Positions 8,404 to 18,520 of a stretch of 64,000 nt of DNA are shown in pieces. The position numbers were made by a program, and so were the translations under genes. The stretch is taken from positions 1-64,000 of the forward strand of contig CAJXVM010000005.1 in assembly GCA_913061095.1 (NCBI GenBank), written 5' to 3'. Every line of letters starts with the position of its first letter. Position 1 is the first letter of the stretch. The notes beneath the pieces were generated by a model. That model was not told where the DNA came from. It saw nothing but the letters and a program-made list of their open reading frames with translations, and ran no database searches. Origin of the DNA: an uncultured Ignavibacteria bacterium (GTDB lineage Bacteria; Bacteroidota; Ignavibacteria; SZUA-365).

Positions 8404-10503
8404 TCAACGCATGACGCTCATGCGCAGTGTTTTGGTGACGCTGCCGGACTGCAGACGCAGGAAGTATACGCCCGGGGTGACGGCATGGCCATACATGTCC
8501 CTTCCGTCCCACGACACCGAATGTGCGCCGGCGGACCGCATGCCGTCCTCGAGTACGCGGATCACTCGTCCGAGAATGTCGGTGACGACGATGCGCACCG
8601 GACGCGCGCTGCCCAGCGTGTAGGGAATCACGGTGACGGCGGCTGATGAAAGGGAAAAGGGGTTGGGATAGTTTCGTCCGAGCGAAACCTCTTCGGGGAT
8701 GACCTCGGCGACGGCTTCCGCGGATGTCGGGGGATCGATGGGATTGTTTTCCAGCACGAGAAACGCGGTGAAGGGCGTCAGGATGCGGTGCTTGATGCTG
8801 AGCGCGATGATGCTCTCCTTCAGCTCATCGTTTGGCGTGCGTTCATACTGCTCAAGCAGCGAGCCGATGTGCGCCGCCGCCCAGTACGAGGCGATCTGCT
8901 CCATGTCGGTGCGCATGGCGGTGAAATCCACGCTGCGCAGACGCTCGACGGTTTCATTCGCGGCGTTGCGGTAGGTGAGACGCACCGGTTCCGGCGCGGT
9001 GCCGACCAGGCGTCCGGTGGTGACGAGGCGGTCCACGCCGGCATAGGGTGGAAAGCTTTCGGGATACACCAGCCATGTCTGACCGCCTTCGTATGTCACC
9101 ACAGGACTCGAAATCGCTGCGATGTCCAGTTCGAGCATGATGCGGGAGATGACGGTTTCGAGTCCGTCGCCGTTCTCCACCATCGTCACCTTTCCGCCAC
9201 GCGCGTCCGCGATGTCGTAGAGAAGATCGATCCGGTCGCTGTAGACAATGACGGGATAGATGCCGACACCCAGCTCATCGTTATCCTCGATGATGCTGAG
9301 CAATCCTTCCTTTGACGTCTGGCCCGTATTCGGCATGCCGTCGGTGAGGAACAGCATGCGCCGAACGGCCTCGGGTCGGAACTCCGCGGCGAGTCCCGCT
9401 CGGAAGGCCATTCCATAATTCGTCGATCCTCCGGCGGCATAGGCGCGTTGAATGAAATCCACTCCTTCCTCGATGTTCTCCGTGGTGGCGGCGCGCAGCT
9501 CCGCGAGCGCCGGCCAGGCGATCGCGGTATTGCTGAACAGCACGATACGGAAGCGGTCAATGCTGCGCAGCTTCCGGAGAATGGATATCACGGCGTCGCG
9601 GACGGTGCCGATCTGCTCGGTGCCCATGCTGCCGGAGGCGTCGAGCACGAACACGAGATCGCGCGCCTGCGTGCTCGCCGCTTCGGGCTTCTCGGGGTGC
9701 CAGCAGATGAAGTATGACTCTTCGGCGGGATCCTCCGGATCATGCCAGCTCAAGGCCGGGAATACGCTGTATACGCCAGCGGGTTTGTACGCCAGTTCGA
9801 AATCCTGCGAGTAGAACGTATTTTCGTCTCCGAAATCGATGCGGAATTCGTGATCCCCGAATATCGTCTTCCGGCAGAGCAGGGGATTGTCGTCGAAGTT
9901 GGTGGTGATGTCTTCGACGGGGAGTTTGGACTCCACGTTGATGCGCAGCGTGGTGCTTTCGACGGGGGTGGACTGATATCCCTGCAGGTTCAGCGGGTAG
10001 CGGTAGTGCACGGTGCCGTCCTCGGTGAGCGGCAGCGTGTGGAAGTAGCGCATTTCGATGCGGCGCGAGCTGAAGGGACCGATGGGAAAAACCTTCAGCT
10101 GGAAACGGTTCTTGCCGAGGGATTCGAGGATGGCGGGATCGCGTCGCTGTCCGACGACCACGCTGTCGTACAGCCGCTCGGCCTCCTCCTTCTTTTTCAC
10201 CACGAAGATGCGGCGTTCGCCGTTGACCCACAGCCAGAGGCCGTCGACATGGGCGCCCTCGGGCAGCTGGAAGGCGTAAAAGCCCTCGAGCGTGGAGTGA
10301 TTGTCGTTGAAGAATTCCTCGTCCACATGCGTCACGGCCAGCTGTCCAGCGATGGTCACCGTCGTGCGGATGTGACTGATGCGCAGGTTGTAGACAGGGG
10401 ACTCGGTGCCCGGCCGGCGCGCGTACAGCACGCCCGCCGCGGCGCTCTCCGCGGCGCCGGCGAGGATGAGGATAACAAGCAGCAGCTTCCCAAGCGATTT
10501 CAT
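8404..10503 (-). CDS. VIT and von Willebrand A domain protein with T9SS sorting domain
   Basis: A 699-residue exported protein; ATG at 10503 with GGAG about eight bases upstream is preferred over an in-frame start at 10554, because the signal peptide (LLLVILILAGAAESAAAG) begins directly after it. Residues about 25-150 form a VIT domain (VTHVDEEFFNDNHSTLEGFY). Residues about 283-460 form a VWA domain with the metal-ion site DASGSMG (D288, S290, S292). The C-terminal 100 residues are a sorting domain starting GRNYPNPFSLSS with a FlgD-like segment. VIT-VWA proteins are the inter-alpha-trypsin inhibitor heavy-chain architecture. It is the last gene before the terminator, so it should be the distal gene of the sigma-factor operon. 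Confidence 0.9.
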   Translation of the reverse strand: MKSLGKLLLVILILAGAAESAAAGVLYARRPGTESPVYNLRISHIRTTVTIAGQLAVTHVDEEFFNDNHSTLEGFYAFQLPEGAHVDGLWLWVNGERRIFVVKKKEEAERLYDSVVVGQRRDPAILESLGKNRFQLKVFPIGPFSSRRIEMRYFHTLPLTEDGTVHYRYPLNLQGYQSTPVESTTLRINVESKLPVEDITTNFDDNPLLCRKTIFGDHEFRIDFGDENTFYSQDFELAYKPAGVYSVFPALSWHDPEDPAEESYFICWHPEKPEAASTQARDLVFVLDASGSMGTEQIGTVRDAVISILRKLRSIDRFRIVLFSNTAIAWPALAELRAATTENIEEGVDFIQRAYAAGGSTNYGMAFRAGLAAEFRPEAVRRMLFLTDGMPNTGQTSKEGLLSIIEDNDELGVGIYPVIVYSDRIDLLYDIADARGGKVTMVENGDGLETVISRIMLELDIAAISSPVVTYEGGQTWLVYPESFPPYAGVDRLVTTGRLVGTAPEPVRLTYRNAANETVERLRSVDFTAMRTDMEQIASYWAAAHIGSLLEQYERTPNDELKESIIALSIKHRILTPFTAFLVLENNPIDPPTSAEAVAEVIPEEVSLGRNYPNPFSLSSAAVTVIPYTLGSARPVRIVVTDILGRVIRVLEDGMRSAGAHSVSWDGRDMYGHAVTPGVYFLRLQSGSVTKTLRMSVMR

Positions 10504-10599
10504 GGCATTGCTCCGGGATATGAATTGAACGTGTCTTTCGTCGATGGACATCACGTAGACACGCCAATGCCGGGATCGTTCCCCGGGAGTGCAGCAAGT

Positions 10600-11820
10600 T
10601 TATGGAATCACGGTAAGCGTCCCCGTTCTCATCCCCTCCCCGCTGACGAGGCGGTAGAAGTACACGCCCGGACGCAGTCCAGCGGAGGACCATGCCACCA
10701 GGTGGCTGCCCGGCGGAAAACGGCGGTCGAAGACGCGCGCGACTTCGCGGCCGAGGCGGTCGAAAATCTGCAGGCGCAGCGGCAGCTGGCGCGCGGCGTC
10801 GATGTCGAAACGGAAATGCAGCTGGGCGTTGGCGTGCACGGGATTGGGGTAACTCTGTCCGAGCCGGAAGGAAGTGGGCGGAGGGAGTTCTGATGCGGAT
10901 GTGACGTTGGGATTGAACAGCCGCGAGACCCAGACGCTGTCGTCACAGGCCTCGAGACGCATGCTGATATGAAGATTCTGCATGATGACATCGCGCGTGC
11001 GCCGCACGATGCGATGCTCGTCGAACTCCCGCTGCACGAAGCCTGCCAGCTCCGTGTAGCGTTCCGGCAGCGCTTCGGCATCGGCGACGGGGAAGTACAG
11101 TCCGCCGGTCTCCGTGCACAGCTCGCGAAGCGGCTCCTCGAAAATCCCCGATCCCAGTCCGACAATGAACACGCGGATGTCGTCGCGATGTGCCGTCTCG
11201 ATCAGCCATTCGGCGGGATTGCCGCTGGCGTTGTCGTTGCCCGTCGTGAGCGCGAGCACGACTTTCAGCCGGGCGGTGCCGTTGGTTGAGAGCTCGAGCA
11301 TGCCCTGGAAAATGGCGTCGTAGAGTGCGCGCTTGCCGCCGGGCGCCATGCCCTCCAGCGCGTCATGCAGCGCCTGGCGGTCTTCGGTGAGGAAGGAGCG
11401 CAGAGTGGGACGATCGGCGAAGGACGCGATGGCCGCCCGCTGGCAGTCGCGCGCCATGGTGTCGACGTAGGCATGCGCCGCGGTGATGCTGCGGGAAAGC
11501 GCGTCGGCGGAGATGCTCGACGAGTTGTCCATCACCAGCACGAGGTCGTAGCAGGAATTCCGCGCCGGGGATGCGCGGCGATCGATGGTATAGCTGTTCG
11601 TGTCGATGCGGCCCAGGGTTTCCTCGTAGATGAGCTGATGCTTCTGCAGATCGTAGATGACGCTGTCGGCGCAGTACGCCGCGATGTAGAGCTGGTAATA
11701 ATAGTAGTCCGGCGTGTTCGGCTTGAGATGCCGCAGCTCCAGACGCGGCTGCGCGTGCAGCTGCGTGACCGGCGCGGCGCCGGCGAGCAGAAGCAGGATG
11801 AGGATACAGGTTCGTTTCAT
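10600..11820 (-). CDS. von Willebrand A domain protein with T9SS sorting domain
   Basis: A 406-residue protein; ATG at 11820 follows GAGGAG and begins a signal peptide (TCILILLLLAGAAPVTQLHAQ). A VWA domain spans about residues 90-270, with the metal-ion site DNSSSIS (D98, S100, S102) and a later LALTTGNDNASG strand in place of the usual threonine/aspartate loops. The C-terminal part carries the sorting signature GQSYPNPVHANAQLHFRF, followed by GREVARVFDRRFPPGSH and GVYFYRLVSGEG. The protein should be exported to the cell surface by the type IX system. It is 96 bases upstream of the VIT-VWA gene and 20 bases downstream of a lipoprotein gene, all on one strand. Confidence 0.88.
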   Translation of the reverse strand: MKRTCILILLLLAGAAPVTQLHAQPRLELRHLKPNTPDYYYYQLYIAAYCADSVIYDLQKHQLIYEETLGRIDTNSYTIDRRASPARNSCYDLVLVMDNSSSISADALSRSITAAHAYVDTMARDCQRAAIASFADRPTLRSFLTEDRQALHDALEGMAPGGKRALYDAIFQGMLELSTNGTARLKVVLALTTGNDNASGNPAEWLIETAHRDDIRVFIVGLGSGIFEEPLRELCTETGGLYFPVADAEALPERYTELAGFVQREFDEHRIVRRTRDVIMQNLHISMRLEACDDSVWVSRLFNPNVTSASELPPPTSFRLGQSYPNPVHANAQLHFRFDIDAARQLPLRLQIFDRLGREVARVFDRRFPPGSHLVAWSSAGLRPGVYFYRLVSGEGMRTGTLTVIP

Positions 11821-11840
11821 GGCATCAGCTCCTCGCGCTG

Positions 11841-12524
11841 TCATCGCAGCAGCGGAGTTGACACGGGCCAGGGATACGGGATGTCGTAGGATGCGGCATC
11901 CCCGCGCACGTGTATGATGAAGATCGTTGCGAGGTAATCAGGCGAGGACTGAAAGTACTGGCCGGGCGCTCGTTCATAGCGGATAAGCACATTGGAGTTT
12001 GAATACAGGCTTTCAAACGGTTCGCGCGGAATCGTGTTGAGATTGCCCTGCGCGAAGGCGTAGATGCTCTGCTCGTCGGCACCGACGACGTTTTCACCGG
12101 GATCGAAGCGTCCATTGTCATTCCCGTCGCGATAGACGAGGATGACCGCCGCCGCAAGACGGGCGCAGTTGTACTGCCGGAAATACTCCGGCGGGATTTC
12201 CGCGTTGAAGGGAAGCCCCGCCGCCGGGATGTCGAGATAATTCGCCGAGACGGAATAGATGTCGCGGTAGGGCAGCGAGTCGGTATCGGGTGGAATGCAC
12301 ACCATCGCGACGCGCAGGCCGCTTCCGGAGAACCGTTCGATCTTGAATGTCGTCGTGTCCACGATCGCCTCGAAGCGTATGGTCGTGCGGATGCGCGCCG
12401 TGTCATCGCGCCACTCGTCGCGGCAGATATCCTCGCCGATGATGTCGACCGGATTCGCATCGTCCGGCGGCGAACATGCGAAGAGGCACAGCAGTATCGC
12501 CGATGTGAGCAGGAGTGTCCACAC
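11841..12524 (-). CDS. lipoprotein in the sigma/VWA operon
   Basis: A 227-residue protein from a GTG start, with GGAGG 13 bases upstream (a rather long spacing). Residues 1-17 form a lipoprotein signal with lipobox LFAC. The mature protein has alternating beta strands and one calcium-loop-like segment, DGNDNGRFDPGENVVG, of the kind found in bacterial surface proteins. There is no recognised family. The other minus-strand frame across the same DNA (11825-12568) encodes a low-complexity Arg/Ser product and is rejected. It lies 74 bases after the anti-sigma/barrel gene and 20 bases before the VWA gene, so it is probably part of the same surface assembly. Confidence 0.75.
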   Translation of the reverse strand: MWTLLLTSAILLCLFACSPPDDANPVDIIGEDICRDEWRDDTARIRTTIRFEAIVDTTTFKIERFSGSGLRVAMVCIPPDTDSLPYRDIYSVSANYLDIPAAGLPFNAEIPPEYFRQYNCARLAAAVILVYRDGNDNGRFDPGENVVGADEQSIYAFAQGNLNTIPREPFESLYSNSNVLIRYERAPGQYFQSSPDYLATIFIIHVRGDAASYDIPYPWPVSTPLLR

Positions 12525-12598
12525 CGGAATCGGAGGCCTCCCCGGCGGCTGCAGGCGCGGGTCGGCATCCGTGGCGTTGCTATGACATCGCGATGTCG

Positions 12599-14098
12599 TC
12601 AGAAGCGGTAACGCAATCCGTATGAAAGTCCGAGACTGTGACTGGTGAAGAGTTTGTCTTTGTAACGATACGCCAGCAGCGCCCCGTTCGCGCCGAGGAT
12701 GATGCTGACATTGTCGAAGGGAATGAGCTGCACGCCGATGCGGCCGCCGAAGACGGGACCGAGGTCCGAGCCGCCGAGCTGCAGCGTGATTTCCGGAACG
12801 ATGCCCGTCGTGACGGGCAGGGAGTAGCGGTAGAATCCGCCGCCGTACACGAGCGCGGGCTGCTGCTGGAAAAGATACAGCGAATCGCCCTGGATGCGGT
12901 AGTATTCCATGGCGAAGGATTTCTCGCCCGCCATGAGTCCGGCCGTGTGATTCCGGTCGAACATGTACCCGGCGGAGACGGCGAACTGCTGCTGCGCGCG
13001 CTCCGCGCCGACGCGGTTGTAGTCGATGTACGGCCAGGTGTTGAGATGCTCGCGCTGCACCTCGACCACGAAACGTCCGGGCAGCGGAAACTGCAACTCC
13101 TGGCGCGGCGCCTCGCGGATGATCAGCGGACGCTCGTTCGGCACGCGTTGCATGAGCGCGATGGAGACGGTGTCCACCCGCCGCACGATGCGCGTTGTGC
13201 CTGCGCCGCTGTCGGCGTTTACGGTGTGACCGGCGCCAGCGTCACCTGTGGGCGTCCTGCGCACGGCATCCGCGATGCCGGCACCTTCGGTCCTGTCGCT
13301 GAGATACACGGTGTCCACGCGCGTGATGTAGACGTTGCGGTACACGATGCGCTCACCGCCCGCGGTGTGTCCCCCGCCTGTTGCCCGATCACCGGATCCG
13401 TCGTCGCCGGGGTGTCCGGACGGGCCGCCCGTCGCGGAGGGAGTCATTCCCGTCGCATCCGAGCCTCGCGTATTGGGTCCGGTGGCCGATGTTTCGGGGG
13501 GATTGATGTCCGTGCGCCCGCCGCGGGCGCTTGCAGCAGGATCCCCTGCTGCGGGGATGCCGGTCTGTGTTCGTTCGTCTGTCGTCCCGCCCGGGATGCT
13601 GAGGGTTTCCGGGTCTGCGTCCGGGGCACTGCTGTCGTCCAGCAGCGTGGGAAGGAAATATCCCGCCCCGAACAGGGAGAGGCCGAGAATGACGGCGGTG
13701 ATGACGCGCGATGCCGTCCACCACCCCGCTGCCGCTGCAACGCCGCTCGCGGCCGCCGTGCTTCCTGCTGCCGCGCCACCTGTTGCTGCGCCGCCTGCCG
13801 CCGCGCCGCCGCCTGCTGCCGCGCCGCCTGCCGCCGCACCGCCGCCTGCTGCCGCGCCGCCGCCTGCTGCCGCGCCGCCGCCTGCCGCCGCGCCGGCCGC
13901 ACCGAGGACGGCCCGGTCGAGATGGCCGGGAACGGCGGAGCCGCGCGCGTCGGCCGTGATGGCGGAGCGCACGCCCATGTAGGAATGGAAAAGGGCGCGC
14001 TTCTCCGGCGAGACGGAGAGGATGTGCAGGAATTCTGTCTCCTGCTCGGCGCTCAGCGCGCCGTCCATGAACGCGGATATCTGTTCTTCGAAATTCAT
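12599..14098 (-). CDS. anti-sigma factor fused to an outer-membrane-type beta-barrel domain
   Basis: A 499-residue protein, four bases after the ECF sigma gene. Residues 1-55 resemble an anti-sigma N-terminus (EEQISAFMDGALSAEQETEF...SVSPEKRALFHSYMGVRSAI), without a zinc Cys/His set. Residues about 65-125 are an Ala/Gly repeat (AAAGGG units). Residues about 126-153 form one membrane helix (WWTASRVITAVILGLSLFGA). A Pro/Gly/Thr-rich linker runs to about 330. The last 165 residues show alternating strands and end SLGLSYGLRYRF, with the terminal Phe typical of outer-membrane barrels. One polypeptide may thus link cytoplasm and outer membrane. Anti-sigma/barrel fusions beside ECF factors are known in FCB bacteria; this one's signal is unknown. 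Confidence 0.78.
   Translation of the reverse strand: MNFEEQISAFMDGALSAEQETEFLHILSVSPEKRALFHSYMGVRSAITADARGSAVPGHLDRAVLGAAGAAAGGGAAAGGGAAAGGGAAAGGAAAGGGAAAGGAATGGAAAGSTAAASGVAAAAGWWTASRVITAVILGLSLFGAGYFLPTLLDDSSAPDADPETLSIPGGTTDERTQTGIPAAGDPAASARGGRTDINPPETSATGPNTRGSDATGMTPSATGGPSGHPGDDGSGDRATGGGHTAGGERIVYRNVYITRVDTVYLSDRTEGAGIADAVRRTPTGDAGAGHTVNADSGAGTTRIVRRVDTVSIALMQRVPNERPLIIREAPRQELQFPLPGRFVVEVQREHLNTWPYIDYNRVGAERAQQQFAVSAGYMFDRNHTAGLMAGEKSFAMEYYRIQGDSLYLFQQQPALVYGGGFYRYSLPVTTGIVPEITLQLGGSDLGPVFGGRIGVQLIPFDNVSIILGANGALLAYRYKDKLFTSHSLGLSYGLRYRF
13724..13906 (-). repeat. low-complexity Ala/Gly codon repeat inside the anti-sigma gene
   Basis: A 183-base stretch built from GCC/GCG/GGC codons encodes (AAAGGG)-like units with variable Ala and Gly counts. 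It lies between the cytoplasmic anti-sigma segment and the membrane helix. Such a tract is prone to length change and its length probably varies between strains. Confidence 0.8.
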
Positions 14099-14102
14099 TG
14101 CC

Positions 14103-14654
14103 TTATGTCCGTGCTGAACCGGTGGTGAACCAATCGCGCAGCTTACGGCGTGCCCGGAAAATGCGCTTGCGAACAGTACTGAGCGGAACGTCGGTCAGTT
14201 CCGCGATTTCCTCATAGCTGTAGCCTTCATATTCGCAGAGCAGCAGCGCCTCGCGGTTGTCCGCGGGAAGGCGGTTTAGCGCGCGCTGCAGGTCGTCGAT
14301 TTCGCCGGCGTCGGGAGCGTCCTCGCCCGGCAGGAAGTCCTGCATGTCATCGACATCCGCGGGGTATTTGCGGTTGCGGATGCTGTTGAGGCAGCGGTTC
14401 CGCGCCGAGCGCACCAGGTAGGCCTCCACGTTTTCTATTTCCATCCCGCCCCGGATTTTTTCGAGCACGTTGAGGAAGACCTCCTGGAAGATATCCTCCG
14501 CTGCGGGACGTTCGCCGAGGAAGCGGGTACAGTACAGGTAGACTGCCTGCTTGTGCCGGCCGTAGAGATCCGCGAACGCAGCGTTGTCGCCCTCCCGGAT
14601 CCGCCGCTGCAACTCCAGATCCTGCGAGACGCTCTGACTCACTTCCTTGATCAC
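14103..14654 (-). CDS. ECF-family RNA polymerase sigma factor
   Basis: With the GTG start at 14654 (AGGA five bases upstream) the product has 183 residues, the usual length for this family. A GTG at 14732 in the same frame would add 26 unlikely residues. Region 2 is clear (DNAAFADLYGRHKQAVYLYCTRFL, then AAEDIFQEVFLNVLEKI). Region 4 has the helix-turn-helix EYEGYSYEEIAELTDVPLSTVRKRIFRARRKL. Such factors direct RNA polymerase to a small regulon and are usually held by a co-transcribed anti-sigma factor. Here the next gene, four bases away, fits that role. The sigma factor probably drives its own operon, which continues through two VWA surface proteins. Confidence 0.92.
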   Translation of the reverse strand: MIKEVSQSVSQDLELQRRIREGDNAAFADLYGRHKQAVYLYCTRFLGERPAAEDIFQEVFLNVLEKIRGGMEIENVEAYLVRSARNRCLNSIRNRKYPADVDDMQDFLPGEDAPDAGEIDDLQRALNRLPADNREALLLCEYEGYSYEEIAELTDVPLSTVRKRIFRARRKLRDWFTTGSART

Positions 14655-14819
14655 GTCATTCCTGCATTCCGCCGTTCGGTCGTTGTCCGTGTCACCACCA
14701 AGACACCGCAGAAGGACATTCGTTCCCTCCACGCGGAAAAAATCTGTATCGGAGTCGTGTATCCGGAGAAAACATAGCGGAAAAGGCAGGCAAAAGCAAC
14801 GGAAAGGAGAATCCTAGGT

Positions 14820-14844
14820 GGTAGCCCCACGCGTGAGCGTGGGG
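14820..14844 (+). repeat. REP-like palindrome, family 1
   Basis: GGTAG is followed by an 8-bp stem (CCCCACGC / GCGTGGGG) around the loop GTGA. Three further plus/minus copies with the same GGTA foot are at 58864-58888, 58947-58971 and 59812-59836. Stem bases differ between copies but stay paired. Confidence 0.8.
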
Positions 14845-14900
14845 AACGGAGAGCGCAAATTGCACTTGCCACATTCTACGGCTCTGCCGTATATTTGTGC

Positions 14901-15209
14901 ATGGTTTTCATCGAGACGACCGCATTTTCGAAGCACCTCCATTCATATCTGTCCGAAGAGGAGTTTCAAGGACTTCAATCGTTGCTCATGCAATTTCCGG
15001 AAACCGGTAGAGTCGTTCCTCGATCCGGCGGCGTTCGTAAACTCAGATGGAATGTTTCAGGAAAAGGAAAACGTGGTGGTGTCCGAGTAATTTATTACTA
15101 CAAGGGCAAGGATGACGAAATCTGGCTTTTGTCGATTTACAGCAAGAGCGAAGCGATTACGATTCCAGCACATGTATTGAAACAGATTGCGAAGGAGATA
15201 GAAAAATGA
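14901..15209 (+). CDS. higB: RelE/HigB-type mRNA interferase toxin
   Basis: A 102-residue protein (start MVFIETTAF at 14901; an ATG two codons upstream is possible). The fold pattern is that of the RelE superfamily of the HigB/YoeB-like type: two helices (AFSKHLHSYLSEEEFQGLQSLL) and then strands GRVVPRSGGVRKLRWN, GVRVIYYYKG and EIWLLSIYSKSEA, with a final helix HVLKQIAKEIEK. The family cleaves mRNA at the ribosome. The toxin comes first and its stop overlaps the antitoxin start by four bases (ATGA), the usual HigBA order. A REP-like palindrome lies just upstream. Family assignment is firm, the symbol less so. Confidence 0.85.
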   Translation: MVFIETTAFSKHLHSYLSEEEFQGLQSLLMQFPETGRVVPRSGGVRKLRWNVSGKGKRGGVRVIYYYKGKDDEIWLLSIYSKSEAITIPAHVLKQIAKEIEK

Positions 15210-15493
15210 CTGAACGTGATATTGGCCGGGAGATTCTTGAAGGAATCCGTGAGATCAAAGAGCATAAGGCCGGAAGGAAGCAGCTTCGTGTGCATGAACT
15301 GAAAGCGCCGTCCACAGTGAAGGAAATCCGTTCGAAGCTCAAACTTTCGCAAAGCGCGTTTGCCGGATTGATGGGTGTCAGCCTGCGGACTGTTCAGGAC
15401 TGGGAGCAGGGAAGGCGGAAACCCAGCGGCCCCGCGCTGGCATTGTTACGCATCGCCGAACAACAGCCCGAGGTGTTTGCCCGGCTGTCGTAA
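15206..15493 (+). CDS. higA: HigA-type helix-turn-helix antitoxin
   Basis: A 95-residue Xre-type regulator. Its helix-turn-helix is at about residues 42-70 (IRSKLKLSQSAFAGLMGVSLRTVQDWEQGRRKP), followed by ALALLRIAEQQPEVF, a combination frequent in antitoxins of RelE/HigB-type toxins. It should neutralise the upstream toxin and repress the shared promoter. The N-terminal 40 residues are basic and helical and probably contact the toxin. The start codon ATG overlaps the toxin stop. Confidence 0.88.
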   Translation: MTERDIGREILEGIREIKEHKAGRKQLRVHELKAPSTVKEIRSKLKLSQSAFAGLMGVSLRTVQDWEQGRRKPSGPALALLRIAEQQPEVFARLS

Positions 15494-15580
15494 TACCCGA
15501 GTCATTTGCCGCTACCTGGAACGAATCATGTTCTCATGGGTACGCGCCGGGTTTTGCCGGCGTCTCCGCATCGAATAAGA

Positions 15581-17569
<1,989 letters not shown>

Positions 17570-18020
17570 GGTTGAATCATTAAGGGGAATTTCCGGACAA
17601 CTTCCAATATGGATTATGGCAGATTACGCGGAGAAATCATATCACAGATTTTCGCAGAGGACACGCAGATTTCCACAGATTGGTCTTCGAAAAAGCTATC
17701 TGCGCAAATCTGTGCATGAATCTGCGCAAATCTGCGATATGATTCTCTGCGGAATCCCTGTAAACTGCCGGTTTCACCTCGAAAATAGGTGGTACTACCT
17801 ATAAAAATGTGTAGAACTACCTATTGATTCTGCCTGTTGCGTTGGGTTTTTTGTCATCAGGTCAAAATCCGAAAAGTTTTCTGAGTCCCGGTCACGCAGG
17901 TGGGTTTTTCCGTTCCCACGAATTCGCGAGACGGGGAAGATTACGCGTCTATGATATGGTCAGGTACGAACTGGAGAATCCAGGAAACGAATGTATGAAT
18001 CGAGACGAGGAGATGAGGCA
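17570..18020. other. intergenic region with long inverted repeat
   Basis: There is no supported gene. It contains the long hairpin at 17628-17752 and a downstream AT-rich part that should hold the promoter for the small exported protein at 18021. A plus-strand frame at 17824-18024 lacks a ribosome binding site and is rejected. Confidence 0.6.
17628..17752. repeat. long imperfect inverted repeat (125 bases)
   Basis: The arms (about 17628-17658 and 17722-17752) are inverted copies sharing AATCATATC and CGCAG-rich ends. Inner inverted copies of CAGATTTCCACAGAT and its complement extend the hairpin. The motif CGCAGATTT recurs four times. No open frame is inside. It resembles non-coding intergenic hairpins seen in many environmental bacterial genomes. 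Confidence 0.7.
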
Positions 18021-18452
18021 ATGATGCGTATTCTGGCCGGAACGGTTCTGCTGCTGTTCATGGTCACGGGTGCGGCGGCACAGGCGGATGAAACGCCCAT
18101 CGTGATCAAGAGCTGTGACGGAGATATCACAATAACGGAGGATCGCTTGAGCGTGCGTGGCTATGAGTTCCTTCCCGTCGGATGCGTGGACGGTTCACAG
18201 ATCCGTCTCGCGGCGACTGACGGAAGCGCGGAAGCCGTGCTTGACATCGGCTCTGTCGACTCCCTGTGCTTTACCATCATAGAAGGCAGCATGCGGATGC
18301 GCATGAATTGCTGCTGGAAGAAGGTCTTCATCGGCGATGAAGCCGTGATGGCGGAGGGCATGGTCAGCAGCGAAAGACATCAGCAGATCACTGCGATGAT
18401 CCACCATACACTGAAAACGGAGAATGTCGAACCCCAACGAGGCGGATTCTGA
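18021..18452 (+). CDS. small exported protein of unknown function
   Basis: A 143-residue protein starting at ATG 18021, preceded by GAGGAGATGAGG. Residues 1-20 form a signal peptide (MMRILAGTVLLLFMVTGAAAQ). The mature part is beta-rich (ITITEDRLSVRGYEFLPVGC, QIRLAATDG) with cysteines at SCDG, GCVDG, LCF and NCCWKK. The NCC motif is shared with the lipoprotein at 5913. No family is recognised. A terminator follows at 18582-18615. Nothing obvious links it to the S9 peptidase on the other strand. Confidence 0.65.
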   Translation: MMRILAGTVLLLFMVTGAAAQADETPIVIKSCDGDITITEDRLSVRGYEFLPVGCVDGSQIRLAATDGSAEAVLDIGSVDSLCFTIIEGSMRMRMNCCWKKVFIGDEAVMAEGMVSSERHQQITAMIHHTLKTENVEPQRGGF

Positions 18453-18520
18453 CCCGGTACATTCCGAGCGTCGCATCACAACCCATGGCGCGGGTATGAT
18501 GTGGATGATGAGGCGAGATG

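Noticed and set aside
11825-12568. Alternative minus-strand frame (247 codons) over the lipoprotein
   Set aside because: It gives an Arg/Ser-rich product with no signal. The frame with the LFAC lipobox and calcium-loop motif is preferred.
13724-13906. Regular repeats suggestive of a CRISPR array
   Set aside because: The repeats are in-frame Ala/Gly codons without unique spacers, inside a coding gene.
17824-18024. 66-codon plus-strand frame before the exported protein
   Set aside because: No ribosome binding site, overlaps the ribosome binding site and start of the better gene at 18021.
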